DNA of 64,000 nt, from assembly GCF_042666655.1 (NCBI RefSeq), contig NZ_JBHTDE010000001.1, positions 496,001 through 560,000 of the forward strand. The letters are read 5' to 3'. The translations under genes were made by a program, and so were the position numbers. This document shows, one piece after another, positions 17,178 to 24,816 of the stretch (position 1 is the first letter of the stretch; every line of letters starts with the position of its first letter). Under the pieces are notes generated by a model. The model made no database searches. It saw nothing but the letters and a program-made list of their open reading frames with translations, and had not been told where the DNA came from. Origin of the DNA: Paracraurococcus sp042666655. Lineage in GTDB: Bacteria; Pseudomonadota; Alphaproteobacteria; Acetobacterales; Acetobacteraceae.

Positions 17178-18178
17178 GGGACCATCTCCTCCTCACGCCC
17201 GTCCTGCAGCTGGATCTGGCCCTGCGCCGCCATGTCCTTGGCCTGCAGCACGATGGCGGCCTGCGCCTCGTCCACGTCGCGCAGCCGCACCGGGCCGAGG
17301 CCCGCGATGTCGTCGCGCAGCAGCTTCGCCGCACGCTCGGTCAGGTTCTTCATGAACATCTCGCGCAGCTGTTCCGAGGCGCCCTTCAGCGCGAGCGCGA
17401 GCTTGTCCTTCTCGACCGCGCGCAGCAGCGCCTGCAGCCCGGCGCTGTCGACCCGCTGCAGGTCCTCGAAGGTGAACATCAGGCCGCGGATGCGCTCGGC
17501 GGAATCGCGGTTGCGCTCCTCCAGCGCCGAGAGGATGCGGCCTTCGGCCTGGCGGTCGAGGTTGTTGAAGATCTCGGCCATCATCTCGTGCGCGTCGCGC
17601 CGCTGCGAGCGCGCCAGGTTCGACATGAATTCGGCCTTCAGGGTGCGCTCGACGCCGTCGAGGGCCTCCTTCTGGATGGTCTCCATGCGCAGCATGCGCA
17701 TCACGACCTCCATGGCGAAGCCTTCCGGCAGCAGCGAGAGCACGCGGGCGGCGTGGTCGGGGCGGACCTTGGTCAGCACCACGGCGACGGTCTGCGGGTA
17801 TTCGTTCTTCAGGTAGTTGGCGAGCACCGCCTCGTTCACGTTGCCCAGCTTGTCCCACATGGTCCGCCCCGCCGGGCCGCGGATCTCCTCCATGATCTGG
17901 GAGACGCGCTCGCGCGACATGGTCTTCGACAGCAGGCGTTCCGTGCTTTCATACGTGCCGACCAGGTTGCCGGTCTGGCCGAGCTGGTCGCCGAACTCCT
18001 TGCACAGCTCCTCGATCACCGGGGCAGGCACGGCGCCGAGCGAGGCCATGGCGGCGGAGAGGTCGCGGATCTCGTCCTCATGCATGCGGGAGAACAGCGT
18101 CGCCGCATGCTCCTCCCCCATCGCCAGCATCAGCGCCGCGGCCTTCTGCGGCCCGCTCATGCCCCGCGTGCCGCTCAC
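17174..18178 (-). CDS. fliG: Flagellar motor switch protein FliG
   Basis: A 334-residue rotor protein linking the MS ring to FliM/FliN and carrying the torque-generating domain. Family marks are SGPQKAAALMLAMGEEHAATLF at the N-terminus, the middle ARM-like domain with the EEIRGPAGRTMWDKL and LANYLKNEYPQTVAVVL segments, and the C-terminal DDIAGLGPVRLRDVDEAQ with charged motor residues. It overlaps fliF upstream (ATGA-type) and fliH downstream. Confidence 0.96.
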   Translation of the reverse strand: MSGTRGMSGPQKAAALMLAMGEEHAATLFSRMHEDEIRDLSAAMASLGAVPAPVIEELCKEFGDQLGQTGNLVGTYESTERLLSKTMSRERVSQIMEEIRGPAGRTMWDKLGNVNEAVLANYLKNEYPQTVAVVLTKVRPDHAARVLSLLPEGFAMEVVMRMLRMETIQKEALDGVERTLKAEFMSNLARSQRRDAHEMMAEIFNNLDRQAEGRILSALEERNRDSAERIRGLMFTFEDLQRVDSAGLQALLRAVEKDKLALALKGASEQLREMFMKNLTERAAKLLRDDIAGLGPVRLRDVDEAQAAIVLQAKDMAAQGQIQLQDGREEEMVP

Positions 18179-19848
18179 AGCCTGTCCTCCGGGTCGAGCC
18201 AGCGGCGCAGCACGGCCAGGCTCTCATCCGGGTGGCGCTGCACCATCTGCGACAGGGCATTGAGCGAGGAGGCGCGCATCTGGCCCTGCACATGCGCCAG
18301 GCTGACCATGCTTTCCTCGGCGCCCGGCAGCGCCGCCGGGTCGGCGCCGGGCGGCAGGGCGCCGCCGCCGCCCGCGGCCGTGCCGGCGGCCAGCGCCGCC
18401 ACCTCCTCCGGCCCGCCGGGCAGGGTGCCGCCGCCGGCCAGCGCCCCGGCCGGGCCGGCGAGCGCCGCCACCGGCGCCAGGCTGGCGGCGATCCGGCCGA
18501 CCATGGGCCGGCCGACCAGCAGGATGCCGGCCAGCGCCACCAGGGCCAGCAGGGCGCTCTCGGCCAGCCGGGTGGCCAGCGCCGGCGAGATCGGCAGGCC
18601 GAGGAAGCCCGGCGCCGCGTCGACCGGCAGCGTTTCCTCGACGAAGCGCATGGAGACGACCTCGATCTTGTCGCCGCGCTTGTCGTCGAAGCCGACGGCG
18701 CTGCGCACCAGGGCGGCGATGCGGGCCAGCTCCTCCGGGCTGCGTTCGCGCCAGCGCGGCGGCTCGCCCTCGGTCACCCCGTCCACCAGCACCGCGACCG
18801 AGAGGCGCTTGACCACCGGGTGTTCACGCAGCGTGTTCCGGGTGGAGCGGCCGATCTCGTAGTTCGTCGTCTCCTCCTGCCGGTTCTCCGAGGTGCCGGT
18901 GCCGCCGGGCGGCGGTTCGGCGCCCGGCAGGTTGCCGGCGACGGAGGTGGGGGCCGGCTCGGCGCCGCGGTTCTGTTCGGTGGTGCTCTGCTGGCTGCGG
19001 GCCACCTGGTTGTCAGGGTCGAAGCGTTCCTCGCGGGTCTCGATGCGGTCGAAGTCCATCTCCAGCGTCGCCTCCGCCCGCACCCGGCCGGGGCCGAGGC
19101 TGCGTTCGAGCAATTCCTCGACCGCCCGGCCGAGCCGGAGCTCCTGCGCCCGGCGGGTCTCCTCCTGGCTCTGCGCCATGCCGGGGCCGGCGAGCGCCTG
19201 GCCGCCGCGGGCCAGCAGGGCGCCGCGGCTGTCGACCACCGAGATGCCCTGCGGCTTGAGGCCGGGCACCGCGGTGGCGACCAGGTGCAGCACCGCCTGC
19301 ACGCCTTCGCGGTCCAGCCGCTGGGCGCCCTGCATGGCCAGGACCACGCTGGCCTGGGCTTCGCCGCGTTCGCGCGAGAAGGCCTCGCGCCGCGGCAGCA
19401 CCAGGTGGACCCGGGCGGCGCGGACGCCGGCCAGGCCGCGGATGGTGCGGGCCAGCTCGCCTTCCAGCGCCCGGAGCCGGTTCACGTCCTGTTGAAAGGG
19501 CGTGGTGGTGAGGCTTTCGCCGCGATCGAAGATCTCCCATCCCACCCCGCCGCCGGCGGGCAGGCCTTCCTTGGCCAGCAGCAGCCGCAGCCGGGGGGCC
19601 TGGTCGGCCGGGGCCAGCACCTGGGTGCCGCCGCCGGCGATGCGGTAGGGGATGCGCTGGCGTTCGAGCGAGGCGACGACGGCGGCGGCGTCGCGCGGTT
19701 CCAGTTCGCCGAACAGCGGCGCCATCGGCGGGTCTCCGGCCCGCAGGGCCAGGGCCGCCAGCAGGCCGAGCAGCGCCAGGCCCACCGCGCCCAGGGCGAG
19801 CAACCGCTGCGTCCCCAGCGCCTTCAGCCCGGCGAGAACCCCGCCCAT
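18175..19848 (-). CDS. fliF: Flagellar MS-ring protein FliF
   Basis: A 557-residue inner-membrane protein that forms the MS ring, the first assembled flagellar structure. A transmembrane helix near residues 15-35 (LLALGAVGLALLGLLAALAL) is followed by the YscJ/FliF ring domains (PYRIAGGGTQVLAP, GVRAARVHLVLPRREAF). A second helix lies near residue 440 (LLALVALAGILLVG), and a C-terminal tail contacts FliG. The ATG at 19848 has AAGGGGG just upstream and avoids a non-hydrophobic extension from 19896. It is first of the eight-gene minus-strand operon, with sigma-54- and FlbD-like sites upstream. Confidence 0.93.
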   Translation of the reverse strand: MGGVLAGLKALGTQRLLALGAVGLALLGLLAALALRAGDPPMAPLFGELEPRDAAAVVASLERQRIPYRIAGGGTQVLAPADQAPRLRLLLAKEGLPAGGGVGWEIFDRGESLTTTPFQQDVNRLRALEGELARTIRGLAGVRAARVHLVLPRREAFSRERGEAQASVVLAMQGAQRLDREGVQAVLHLVATAVPGLKPQGISVVDSRGALLARGGQALAGPGMAQSQEETRRAQELRLGRAVEELLERSLGPGRVRAEATLEMDFDRIETREERFDPDNQVARSQQSTTEQNRGAEPAPTSVAGNLPGAEPPPGGTGTSENRQEETTNYEIGRSTRNTLREHPVVKRLSVAVLVDGVTEGEPPRWRERSPEELARIAALVRSAVGFDDKRGDKIEVVSMRFVEETLPVDAAPGFLGLPISPALATRLAESALLALVALAGILLVGRPMVGRIAASLAPVAALAGPAGALAGGGTLPGGPEEVAALAAGTAAGGGGALPPGADPAALPGAEESMVSLAHVQGQMRASSLNALSQMVQRHPDESLAVLRRWLDPEDRL

Positions 19849-19879
19849 CCATCCCCCTTCTGTCGCCCGCGGCGTCGCG

Positions 19880-19895
19880 TGCGGGCCCATCGCCA
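19880..19895 (-). promoter_or_regulatory. Weak sigma-54-like promoter upstream of fliF
   Basis: Reading the minus strand, TGGCGA-N5-CCGCA has the required GG-N10-GC spacing (GG at 19893-19894, GC at 19881-19882 in plus coordinates). Transcription would start about 20 bases before the fliF ATG. The -12 part is poor, so this is tentative. Confidence 0.25.
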
Positions 19896-19940
19896 CGGCG
19901 TCCCGCCGGTGGGATCGCCCTGCGGCCGGACGTCGCCGGC

Positions 19941-19955
19941 AGGCAGGAATTGCCG
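19941..19955. promoter_or_regulatory. FlbD-like palindromic box upstream of fliF
   Basis: AGGCA-GGAAT-TGCCG is a near match to the CGGCA-N5-TGCCG palindrome repeated exactly upstream of flgI and flgE. In Caulobacter FlbD acts on fliF through such a site. The assignment here is by similarity of the box and by context only. Confidence 0.35.
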
Positions 19956-20115
19956 GATCGGGGTTGCAAAGCGGTTAAGCCGCCCGCCCGGCGGGACACA
20001 GCTTTGCTTGAGGCGCGATTTACACGGTTTCGTCAGCTTGATATTTCCGCCGTCCCGTGCGGAAAGCGGTGCATCGGCGGCGCTCGGGTCGCGTGGAAAA
20101 GGGGTCCGGCCGGTC

Positions 20116-21048
20116 ATGAAGATCGTCGCCTGCAACAGCAATCGTCCGCTTGCGGACGCGGTGGCCGCAGCACTCGGCCTGCCGCTGACCAGCGCCTCCA
20201 TCCGGCGCTTCGCCGACATGGAGGTCTTCGTCGAGATCAACGAGAACGTCCGTGGCGAGGACGTCTTCGTGGTGCAGAGCACGTCCTACCCGGCGAACGA
20301 CAACCTGATGGAGCTGCTGATCACGCTGGATGCGCTGAAGCGCGCCTCCGCCCGGCGGGTCACCGCGGTGATCCCCTATTTCGGCTATGCCAGGCAGGAC
20401 CGGAAAAGCGGCAGCCGCACGCCGATCTCGGCCAAGCTGGTGGCCAACCTGATCACCGCCGCCGGCGCCCACCGGGTGCTGACGATGGATCTGCACGCGG
20501 CGCAGATCCAGGGCTTCTTCGACATCCCAGTCGACAACCTGTTCTCAGCGCCGCTGTTCTCGCGCGACATTGCCGAACGCTACAAGGGCCGCGACCTGAT
20601 GGTCGTCTCTCCCGATGTCGGCGGCGTGGTGCGGGCGCGTGCCCTGGCGTCGCGCCTGCACACCGAGCTGGCGATCATCGACAAGCGCCGCCCGCGCGCC
20701 GGCGTCTCCGAGGTCATGAACGTGATCGGCGAGGTCGAGGGCCGGCACTGCATCCTGGTCGACGACATCGTCGATTCCGGCGGCACGCTGGTCAACGCCG
20801 CCGAGGCGCTGATCAAGGGCGGCGCGGCGGGCGTCTCGGTCTATGTCACGCACGGCGTCTTCTCCGGCGGCGCGGTGGCGCGCGTCGGGGCTTCCCCGAT
20901 CGAGAACATGACGGTGACCGACAGCATCATGGCGACCGAGGCGGTCCGCATCTCGGCCAATATCCGCCAGGCGACGATCGCCCCGCTGCTGGCCGAGGCG
21001 ATGCGGCGGATCTCGGACGAAAGTTCGGTCTCCTCGCTGTTCAACTGA
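20116..21048 (+). CDS. prs: Ribose-phosphate pyrophosphokinase
   Basis: Makes PRPP from ribose-5-phosphate and ATP, feeding purine, pyrimidine, histidine and NAD synthesis. The 310-residue length is standard. Visible signatures are SNRPLADAVAAALG at the start, the FADMEVFVEINENVRGEDVFVVQST segment, IPYFGYARQDRKSGSRTPISAKL (ATP-binding flexible loop), the LTMDLHAAQIQGFFDIPVDNL PRPP-synthase signature and the PRPP loop LVDDIVDSGGTLVNAA. The ATG at 20116 begins MKIVACNSN, the family start. A GGCGCGG/CCGCGCC hairpin (21051-21067) follows the stop without a T-tract. Confidence 0.97.
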   Translation: MKIVACNSNRPLADAVAAALGLPLTSASIRRFADMEVFVEINENVRGEDVFVVQSTSYPANDNLMELLITLDALKRASARRVTAVIPYFGYARQDRKSGSRTPISAKLVANLITAAGAHRVLTMDLHAAQIQGFFDIPVDNLFSAPLFSRDIAERYKGRDLMVVSPDVGGVVRARALASRLHTELAIIDKRRPRAGVSEVMNVIGEVEGRHCILVDDIVDSGGTLVNAAEALIKGGAAGVSVYVTHGVFSGGAVARVGASPIENMTVTDSIMATEAVRISANIRQATIAPLLAEAMRRISDESSVSSLFN

Positions 21049-21300
21049 CCGGCGCGGCGTCCGCGCCGGACGCTGGCGGCGGCATCGGGTGCGGTTCCGG
21101 CGGCCGTCCTTGCGGCATCGAACGGGCAGGTGACGGCCGGGCGGGGACATCGGACCCTTGGGCCGGCCTTGCCGCGGCGGGGAATCCGGCACAGCCCGGG
21201 CTTCCTGCATGCGCGGCATGGCTGGCCGGCCGAGGCATCGCCGCAACGAAACCGGTCCTGAACCACAAGCTGGCGGCAGGATCCCCGTGCCGAGCTGCGC

Positions 21301-21329
21301 TGGACAGACTCGCGATAAGTTGTTTTGAT
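21301..21329 (+). promoter_or_regulatory. Putative promoter of an unassigned structured transcript
   Basis: TGGACA (21301-21306), exactly 17 bases, then TTTGAT (21324-21329), in a locally AT-rich patch within otherwise GC-rich DNA. The start of transcription would fall near 21335, right at the base of the stem described for 21335-21428. Confidence 0.4.
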
Positions 21330-21334
21330 GCGTA

Positions 21335-21428
21335 TGTGGTGCCGGCGGTCCTTGTACCACCAGGCCGAAGACACCCACGGGGCCTTCCGGAGGGAACCAA
21401 CAGCCTCCCGAAGACCGCCGGCGCCACA
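21335..21428 (+). ncRNA. Candidate structured RNA domain (unassigned), possible leader of the GST gene
   Basis: Positions 21335-21350 (TGTGGTGCCGGCGGTC) pair with 21413-21428 (GACCGCCGGCGCCACA) over all 16 positions, one being a G-U pair. The 62-base interior can form two hairpins: AGGCC/GGCCT (21362-21385) and GGAGG/CCTCC (21389-21408, loop GAACCAACAG). A promoter-like pair sits immediately upstream, and an intrinsic terminator lies at 21576-21618 before the GST gene at 21687. I do not recognise the family. It does not show the SRP apical motif or the 6S layout. It could be a small RNA, a riboswitch-like leader or chance pairing in GC-rich DNA. Confidence 0.35.
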
Positions 21429-21575
21429 CAGCCATCCCGGCCGGCCCGACCAGTCCTGATCGTGCCGGACGGAATACGTTCTTGGCTTGGTGCGGCGTTG
21501 CAGGTGCCATGTGCGCCGGCGGCACCGCGGCGACCTGCCGCACGCCGCGGCGCGCTTCGGACGGACCCCGCAGCC

Positions 21576-21618
21576 CGCCGCCCCGGCCCGACGCCACCGG
21601 GCCGGGCCGCGGCGTTTT
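21576..21618 (+). terminator. Intrinsic terminator upstream of the GST gene
   Basis: CCGGCCCG (21583-21590) pairs with CGGGCCGG (21598-21605), extended below a bulge by CGCCG/CGGCG, and is followed by TTTTCCCCC. It lies 69 bases before the GST start. Either it ends a short upstream transcript or it is an attenuator in the GST leader. Confidence 0.6.
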
Positions 21619-21686
21619 CCCCCTTGCCGGACCCCGCCCGCTCCGCAAGGCTCCGCGGCATCCGCGAACCTTTGGGAGGATGTTGC

Positions 21687-22304
21687 ATGAAGCTGTTCTA
21701 CGCCCCCGGCGCCTGCTCGATCGGCATCCACGTGCTGCTGGAGGAGATCGGCAAGCCCTATGACGCCGAGGCGGTGAACCTGCGGGAAGGCGCCCAGTTC
21801 AAGCCCGACTTCACCGCGGTGAACCCGAAGTCGAAGGTCCCGACCCTGCAGCGCGACGATGGCGCGGTGCTGACCGAATACCCCGCCATCGCGGTCTGGC
21901 TGGCCAGCACCTTCCCCGAGGCCAAGCTGCTGCCGAAGGATGCCGACAGCCTGGCCCGCGCCCTGGAATACACCGACTTCGCCGTCGCCACGCTGCACAT
22001 GCAGGGCTTCTCCCGCATGTTCCGCCCGTCCAACTACGCCCCGACCGAATCCGACCACGAGGCGGTGAAGGCCAAGGGCGAGGAGATCTTCGCCAAGGGG
22101 CTCGGCATCTTCGACAAGGCGCTGGAGGGCAAGGACTGGCTGGTCGGCGACTTCTCCTTCGCCGACAGCGCGCTGTTCTACGTGTGCTTCTGGTGGGCCG
22201 GCCGGCTGGGCAAGACCCTGCCGAAGAACGTCGCCGCCCACTATGCCCGGATGAACGCCCGGCCGGCGGTGCAGCGGGTGCTCAAGGCCGAAGGCCTGGC
22301 ATAG
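21687..22304 (+). CDS. Glutathione S-transferase family protein
   Basis: A 205-residue cytosolic GST. The N-terminal thioredoxin fold is visible in MKLFYAPGACSIGIHVLLEEIG, with the PGACS catalytic region, and NPKSKVPTLQRDDGAVLTEYPAIAVWLA, with the cis-proline VPTL and the glutathione gamma-glutamyl site EYPAI. The helical C-terminal domain contains LVGDFSFADSALFYV, the N-capping box region. It conjugates or reduces substrates with glutathione; the substrate is unknown. The ribosome-binding site is GGGAGGA. It is followed 12 bases later by the phosphatase gene, and both are probably co-transcribed. Confidence 0.93.
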   Translation: MKLFYAPGACSIGIHVLLEEIGKPYDAEAVNLREGAQFKPDFTAVNPKSKVPTLQRDDGAVLTEYPAIAVWLASTFPEAKLLPKDADSLARALEYTDFAVATLHMQGFSRMFRPSNYAPTESDHEAVKAKGEEIFAKGLGIFDKALEGKDWLVGDFSFADSALFYVCFWWAGRLGKTLPKNVAAHYARMNARPAVQRVLKAEGLA

Positions 22305-22316
22305 GGGGACCGCGCC

Positions 22317-22898
22317 ATGGCGGAGACGCTGAACCCGGTCCCCTTCTGGTTTCTCCGCCATGGCGAGACCGACTGGAACGCCGAGGGCCGGTCCCAGGGC
22401 CGGACCGACATCGCGCTGAATTCGGTGGGCTTGGCCCAGGCGCGGCGGGCGGCGAAGACGCTGGCGGGGATCGGCGGCATCGCCACCATCGTCGCTTCGC
22501 CGCTGGTCCGCGCCCGGGTGACGGCGGAGATCGCGGCCGAGGCGCTCGGCCTGCCGGTCGCCCTCGACGAGGGGCTGCAGGAGGTCAATTTCGGCGAGCA
22601 GGAAGGCCTGCCGATGGGCGACTGGTACGACGACTGGATCGCCGGCAGCTACACCCCGGCGGGGGCCGAGACCTTCGCCGCGCTGCTGACCCGGGCGGTG
22701 GCGGCGGTGAACCGGGCGACGGCACGGCCGGGCCCGGTGCTGGTCGTGGCCCACGGCGCGCTGTTCCGCGCGCTGCGGCTGGCCTTCGGGCATGAGCCGA
22801 ACGTCCGCACGCCGAACGCGCTGCCGATCCATTGCGCGCCGCCTGCGGGCGGGGCGGTGTGGGAGGTGGTGCCGGCGAAGCTGGCGGCCGAGGAGTGA
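22317..22898 (+). CDS. Histidine phosphatase (phosphoglycerate mutase-like) family protein
   Basis: A 193-residue histidine phosphatase. The catalytic FLRHGETDWNAEGRSQG box is at about residues 12-28, followed by SPLVRARVTAEIAAEAL, EVNFGEQEGL and the second catalytic histidine in VVAHGALFRALRL. These hydrolyse or transfer phosphate through a phosphohistidine. This size resembles the broad phosphatase group rather than true glycolytic mutase, and the substrate is unassigned. It ends directly at a palindromic repeat element. Confidence 0.92.
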   Translation: MAETLNPVPFWFLRHGETDWNAEGRSQGRTDIALNSVGLAQARRAAKTLAGIGGIATIVASPLVRARVTAEIAAEALGLPVALDEGLQEVNFGEQEGLPMGDWYDDWIAGSYTPAGAETFAALLTRAVAAVNRATARPGPVLVVAHGALFRALRLAFGHEPNVRTPNALPIHCAPPAGGAVWEVVPAKLAAEE

Positions 22899-22940
22899 GG
22901 GTCGGGGAGGGCGCTACCCTCCCCGAACCCCACCCGCCTG
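22898..22940. repeat. Dispersed palindromic element, partial copy G
   Basis: The hairpin GGGGAGGGCGCTACCCTCCCC beginning near 22903 lies immediately after the phosphatase stop codon, followed by CGAACCCCACC. It matches the terminal hairpin arm of the dispersed family and could serve as a transcription end. Confidence 0.5.
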
Positions 22941-23213
22941 GCCTGGATCGGTGTGTAGGTTGGCGGGCTGGATGGCATCGTTGCAATTGCGGGCGGGCGC
23001 GTGTATAGGAATGTTGTCAAAGGCACCGCCGCGTCCCGCGGTTGGGCGCGAAGCCGGACTTCAAATTCTCCTTTCTGAAATTCCTCAAGTCGATCGGCCG
23101 CAAAGCCGCGGGAAAGGCCGGCTTCGTCGAATCCGCCCAGCCGCGATTTGAGCCGATCTGAAGCGGATTGAGCGGAGTTTCAGGCTTTAGGCGGTTCACT
23201 CCCTAAGCCCCCA
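22941..23213. other. Intergenic stretch of lower GC with a possible 39-codon ORF
   Basis: The DNA between two repeat copies is visibly poorer in GC than its neighbours. A TTG-started frame at 23042-23161 would encode a lysine-rich peptide with KFSFLKFLKSIGRKAAGKAG, which looks amphipathic. There is no good ribosome-binding site, so it may be a gene remnant. Inverted GAAGCCGG/CCGGCTTC pairs at 23052 and 23118 flank most of it. I assign no function. Confidence 0.25.
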
Positions 23214-23286
23214 CCCCGCCGCGCGGCCGGCGCCAACCCGGAGAAATGGAGGAAGGTCGGGGAGGATACCTCCTCCCCGACCTTCC
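23214..23286. repeat. Dispersed palindromic element, half copy D
   Basis: The core CCGCGCGGCCGGCGCCAACCC is followed by GGAGAAATGGAGGAAGG and the hairpin GGGGAGGATACCTCCTCCCC. It is the right half of the family in plus orientation and stops at the base before the decarboxylase stop codon. Confidence 0.65.
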
Positions 23287-24702
23287 TTACTGCCTCTCCG
23301 CCGCCGCCCGCATCGCCGCCCACAGCGCCGCCACATCCGCCCGTTCCGTCGCCTCCGCCCCCACCGAGACCCGCACCATCCACTGCCCGTCCAGCATGGC
23401 CGGCGTCAGGTAGGCCGTGCCCGAGCGGTTCAGCCTTTCCGCCCAGCCCTGGGTATGCGCATCCAGCGCGGCGCCGGTCAGCCCCGGCGGCTCGTGCCGG
23501 ACGCAGAGCGTCTGCAGCGGCACCGGCGCCAGCACCCGCCAGCCCGGCGTGGCGGCGACCTGCGCCGCCAGCCAGCGCGCATTGTCGATGTCCCGCCGCA
23601 GCCGGGCCCGCAGCGCTTCCACGCCCTGCTCGCGGATCACGAACCACAGCTTCAGCGCGCGGAACCGCCGGCCCAGCGGGATGCCCCAGTCGCGCAGGGT
23701 CTTCACCTGGCCGTCGGCCGCGCTCTGCAGGTAGGACGGGTTGGTCGACATCACCCGCACCAGGTGCTGCGGGTCGCGCACGTAGTACAGCGACGCATCG
23801 AAGGGCACGCCGAGCCATTTGTGCGGGTTCAGCACCAGGCTGTCCGCCGCCTCGACGCCGTCCCACAGCCCGCGGCATTCCGGCAGGATCATCGCGCTGC
23901 CGGCCATGGCGGCGTCGACATGCAGCCAGATCCCGTGCCGCGCGGCGACGGCGGCCAGGGCACCGACCGGGTCGATGGCGGTGACCGCGGTGGTGCCCGT
24001 CGTGGCGACCACGGCAGAGGGGCGGCGGCCGGCGGCGAGGTCCTCGGCCACCATGGCGGCGAAGGCATCGGCGCGCATCGCATGGTGCTCGTCGCAGGGC
24101 ACCAGCCGCAGGTGGTCGCGCCCGAAGCCGGCCAGCAGCGCCGCCTTCTCGACCGAGCTGTGGCTTTGCGCCGAGGCATAGACCAGCAGCGGCGCCTCGG
24201 CCTGCTGCATCCCGCCGCGCGCCATGGCGTAGCCGCTGGCGCGTTCGCGGGCACAGAGCAGCGCGACCAGGCTGGAGGTGGACGCCGTGTCCTGGATCAC
24301 CCCGCTCCAGGCAGCCGAGAGCCCGACCATCTGGCGGACCCAGTCGGTCACCACCTCCTCCAGCTCGGTGATCGCCGGGCCGGACTGCCAGGACAGGCCG
24401 ATGACGCCGAGCCCGGTGGAGACCAGGTCGCCCAGCACCCCGGCCAGCGGGGCATTGGCCGGGAAGTAGCCGAAGAAGCGCGGCGACTGCCAATGGGTGA
24501 TCCCCGGCATGACCACGCGGTCGAGATCGGCGAGCACCGTCTCCATCGGCTCCGGCGCCTCGGGCGGCGTGGCGGGGAGCGCGGCGCGGACCTCGCCCGG
24601 GGCGACCTGGGCCATGACCGGGCGGTCGGCCAGGTGTTCGCGGTAGTCGGCGATCCAGTCGATCAGCCGATGGCCCTCGCGGCGGAATTCGTCCGGTGTC
24701 AT
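23287..24702 (-). CDS. Pyridoxal-phosphate-dependent (aromatic L-amino acid type) decarboxylase
   Basis: A 471-residue group II PLP decarboxylase. It has the DWIADYREHLADRPV opening and the WQSPRFFGYFPANAPLAGVLGDL region that lines the active site. It also has WLHVDAAMAGSAMI, containing the Asp that pairs with the pyridine nitrogen, and NPHKWLGVPFD with the Schiff-base Lys 295. The pattern fits tyrosine/tryptophan/DOPA decarboxylases, which release CO2 to give the amine, but the true substrate is not decided by sequence. The start at 24702 has AAGGGGG upstream; an in-frame ATG at 24717 is possible. It is divergent from the Bug protein gene. Confidence 0.88.
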   Translation of the reverse strand: MTPDEFRREGHRLIDWIADYREHLADRPVMAQVAPGEVRAALPATPPEAPEPMETVLADLDRVVMPGITHWQSPRFFGYFPANAPLAGVLGDLVSTGLGVIGLSWQSGPAITELEEVVTDWVRQMVGLSAAWSGVIQDTASTSSLVALLCARERASGYAMARGGMQQAEAPLLVYASAQSHSSVEKAALLAGFGRDHLRLVPCDEHHAMRADAFAAMVAEDLAAGRRPSAVVATTGTTAVTAIDPVGALAAVAARHGIWLHVDAAMAGSAMILPECRGLWDGVEAADSLVLNPHKWLGVPFDASLYYVRDPQHLVRVMSTNPSYLQSAADGQVKTLRDWGIPLGRRFRALKLWFVIREQGVEALRARLRRDIDNARWLAAQVAATPGWRVLAPVPLQTLCVRHEPPGLTGAALDAHTQGWAERLNRSGTAYLTPAMLDGQWMVRVSVGAEATERADVAALWAAMRAAAERQ

Positions 24703-24816
24703 GCGCGCCCCCTTCACCTTTGCCGGCCAGTCTTAGCCCGCTGCGACCCCTTTGCGACCCTGGCGTTCGGTGCCATGGAGCGCGCAAGTCCGAACCTCTC
24801 GCCGGGAGAAAACCAG

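Larger units (their letters stand above)
21049..21686. other. 638-base intergenic region between prs and the GST gene
   Basis: No convincing coding sequence. The region holds a short hairpin after prs, the putative promoter at 21301-21329, the folded segment at 21335-21428, the terminator at 21576-21618, and the GST ribosome-binding site GGGAGGA at 21674-21680. The rest has no feature I can name. Confidence 0.6.

Noticed and set aside
19994..20007. GG-N10-GC sigma-54-like spacing on the plus strand before prs (GGGACACAGCTTTGC)
   Set aside because: The -24 part does not match TGGCAC, and prs is a housekeeping gene not expected to use sigma-54.
21335..21428. Known 6S RNA, SRP RNA or tmRNA
   Set aside because: The SRP apical motif, the 6S long rod with a central bubble and tmRNA features are not seen. 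The segment is kept only as an unassigned candidate.
20841..22832. Long minus-strand frame across the prs-GST intergenic region
   Set aside because: It runs through the reverse of the GST and prs genes, its translation has no domain, and the intergenic part looks structural rather than coding.
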